Positions 6,083-6,128 of a DNA stretch of 6,128 nucleotides are shown here, piece by piece. Both the position numbers and the translations under genes were made by a program. This stretch comes from Pseudomonadota bacterium (lineage in GTDB: Bacteria > Pseudomonadota > Gammaproteobacteria > Burkholderiales > Burkholderiaceae_D): assembly GCA_023409175.1 (NCBI GenBank), contig JAEYIG010000203.1:1-6128 (forward strand). The letters are read 5' to 3'. Below the pieces are notes generated by a model. The model ran no database searches, was not told the origin of the DNA, and was given only the letters and a program-made list of their open reading frames with translations. Position 1 is the first letter of the stretch; each line of letters opens with the position of its first letter.

Positions 6083-6128
6083 GTGAATCGCGCAGATATC
6101 CCCCGGGTAAAACCGGACAGGGCAGGCG
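6083..6128 (+). CDS. Possible start of a rightward gene, truncated by the window edge
   Basis: A frame opening with GTG at 6083 stays open for 15 codons to the edge (MNRADIPRVKPDRAG if GTG is read as Met). AAGG at 6077-6080 lies only 2 bases before it, which is too close for a good ribosome-binding site. TACAAT at 6057-6062 could be a -10 box. No family can be recognised from so little sequence. It may equally be noncoding. Confidence 0.2.
   Translation, partial: MNRADIPRVKPDRAG

Larger units (their letters stand above)
5796..6128. other. Right-hand intergenic region
   Basis: No convincing complete gene lies here. Reading leftward from the edge it holds a possible start of a rightward gene (GTG 6083) with TACAAT at 6057-6062, a 5/6 match to a -10 box but without a -35 at usable distance. 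It also holds an inverted repeat TTTTCCC/GGGAAAA (5975-5981 and 5994-6000, 12-base spacer), a weak terminator-like element, the candidate EAL-gene promoter and its leader hairpin. The stretch 5880-5970 is clearly more AT-rich than the genes. The 117-codon minus-strand frame starting at 6061 is mostly translated T-runs and then overlaps the EAL gene out of frame, so I do not call it. Confidence 0.6.

Noticed and set aside
1..6128. CRISPR array, insertion sequence, prophage or integron parts
   Set aside because: No spaced direct repeats, transposase or integrase genes, or terminal inverted repeats are visible; the large repeats are the paralogous cyclase genes and the internal PAS duplication.

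Overview
The window looks like chromosomal DNA of a Gram-negative proteobacterium. The evidence is an MdtD-like drug/H+ antiporter, compact gene packing, moderately GC-rich coding sequence and AT-rich promoter gaps. A betaproteobacterium such as an Oxalobacter-type gut anaerobe would fit, but this is a weak guess from overall style; no rRNA, tRNA or lineage marker is present. No mobile element, CRISPR array, tRNA or integration site is visible.

Layout: (1) bases 1-827 hold the 3' part of an MdtD-like major facilitator transporter that runs in from the left. (2) A 288-base gap (828-1115) carries a possible 34-codon small ORF with a good Shine-Dalgarno sequence, a perfect 11+11 inverted repeat in an AT-rich patch, and a candidate extended -10 promoter. 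(3) Two tandem, overlapping, paralogous diguanylate cyclase genes follow on the + strand (1116-2429 and 2395-3828). Each has two divergent PAS-like sensory regions and a complete GGDEF domain with a conserved RxxD I-site. (4) A 663-residue gene on the - strand (3804-5795) converges on them and overlaps the second cyclase by 25 bases. It has two cysteine-triad PAS-like repeats, a degenerate GGDEF domain and an EAL domain with its catalytic residues intact. (5) The right-hand gap (5796-6128) holds a candidate promoter for the EAL gene, a perfect 10-bp-stem hairpin in its presumed leader, a weak terminator-like element and possibly the first codons of a rightward gene.

Bases 1116-5795 therefore read as a self-contained cyclic-di-GMP module: two probable synthases, subject to product inhibition, face one probable phosphodiesterase. 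All three lack membrane segments and carry sensory domains, so they should respond to cytosolic signals. The two transcription units share a TGTGTTAAA sequence at their putative promoters, which hints at coordinated expression. The 3' overlap makes each messenger antisense to the end of the other. The features that stand out most are the exactly spaced, 112-residue-period cysteine PAS pair, the recent-looking tandem cyclase duplication and the two strong palindromes at the two promoters.
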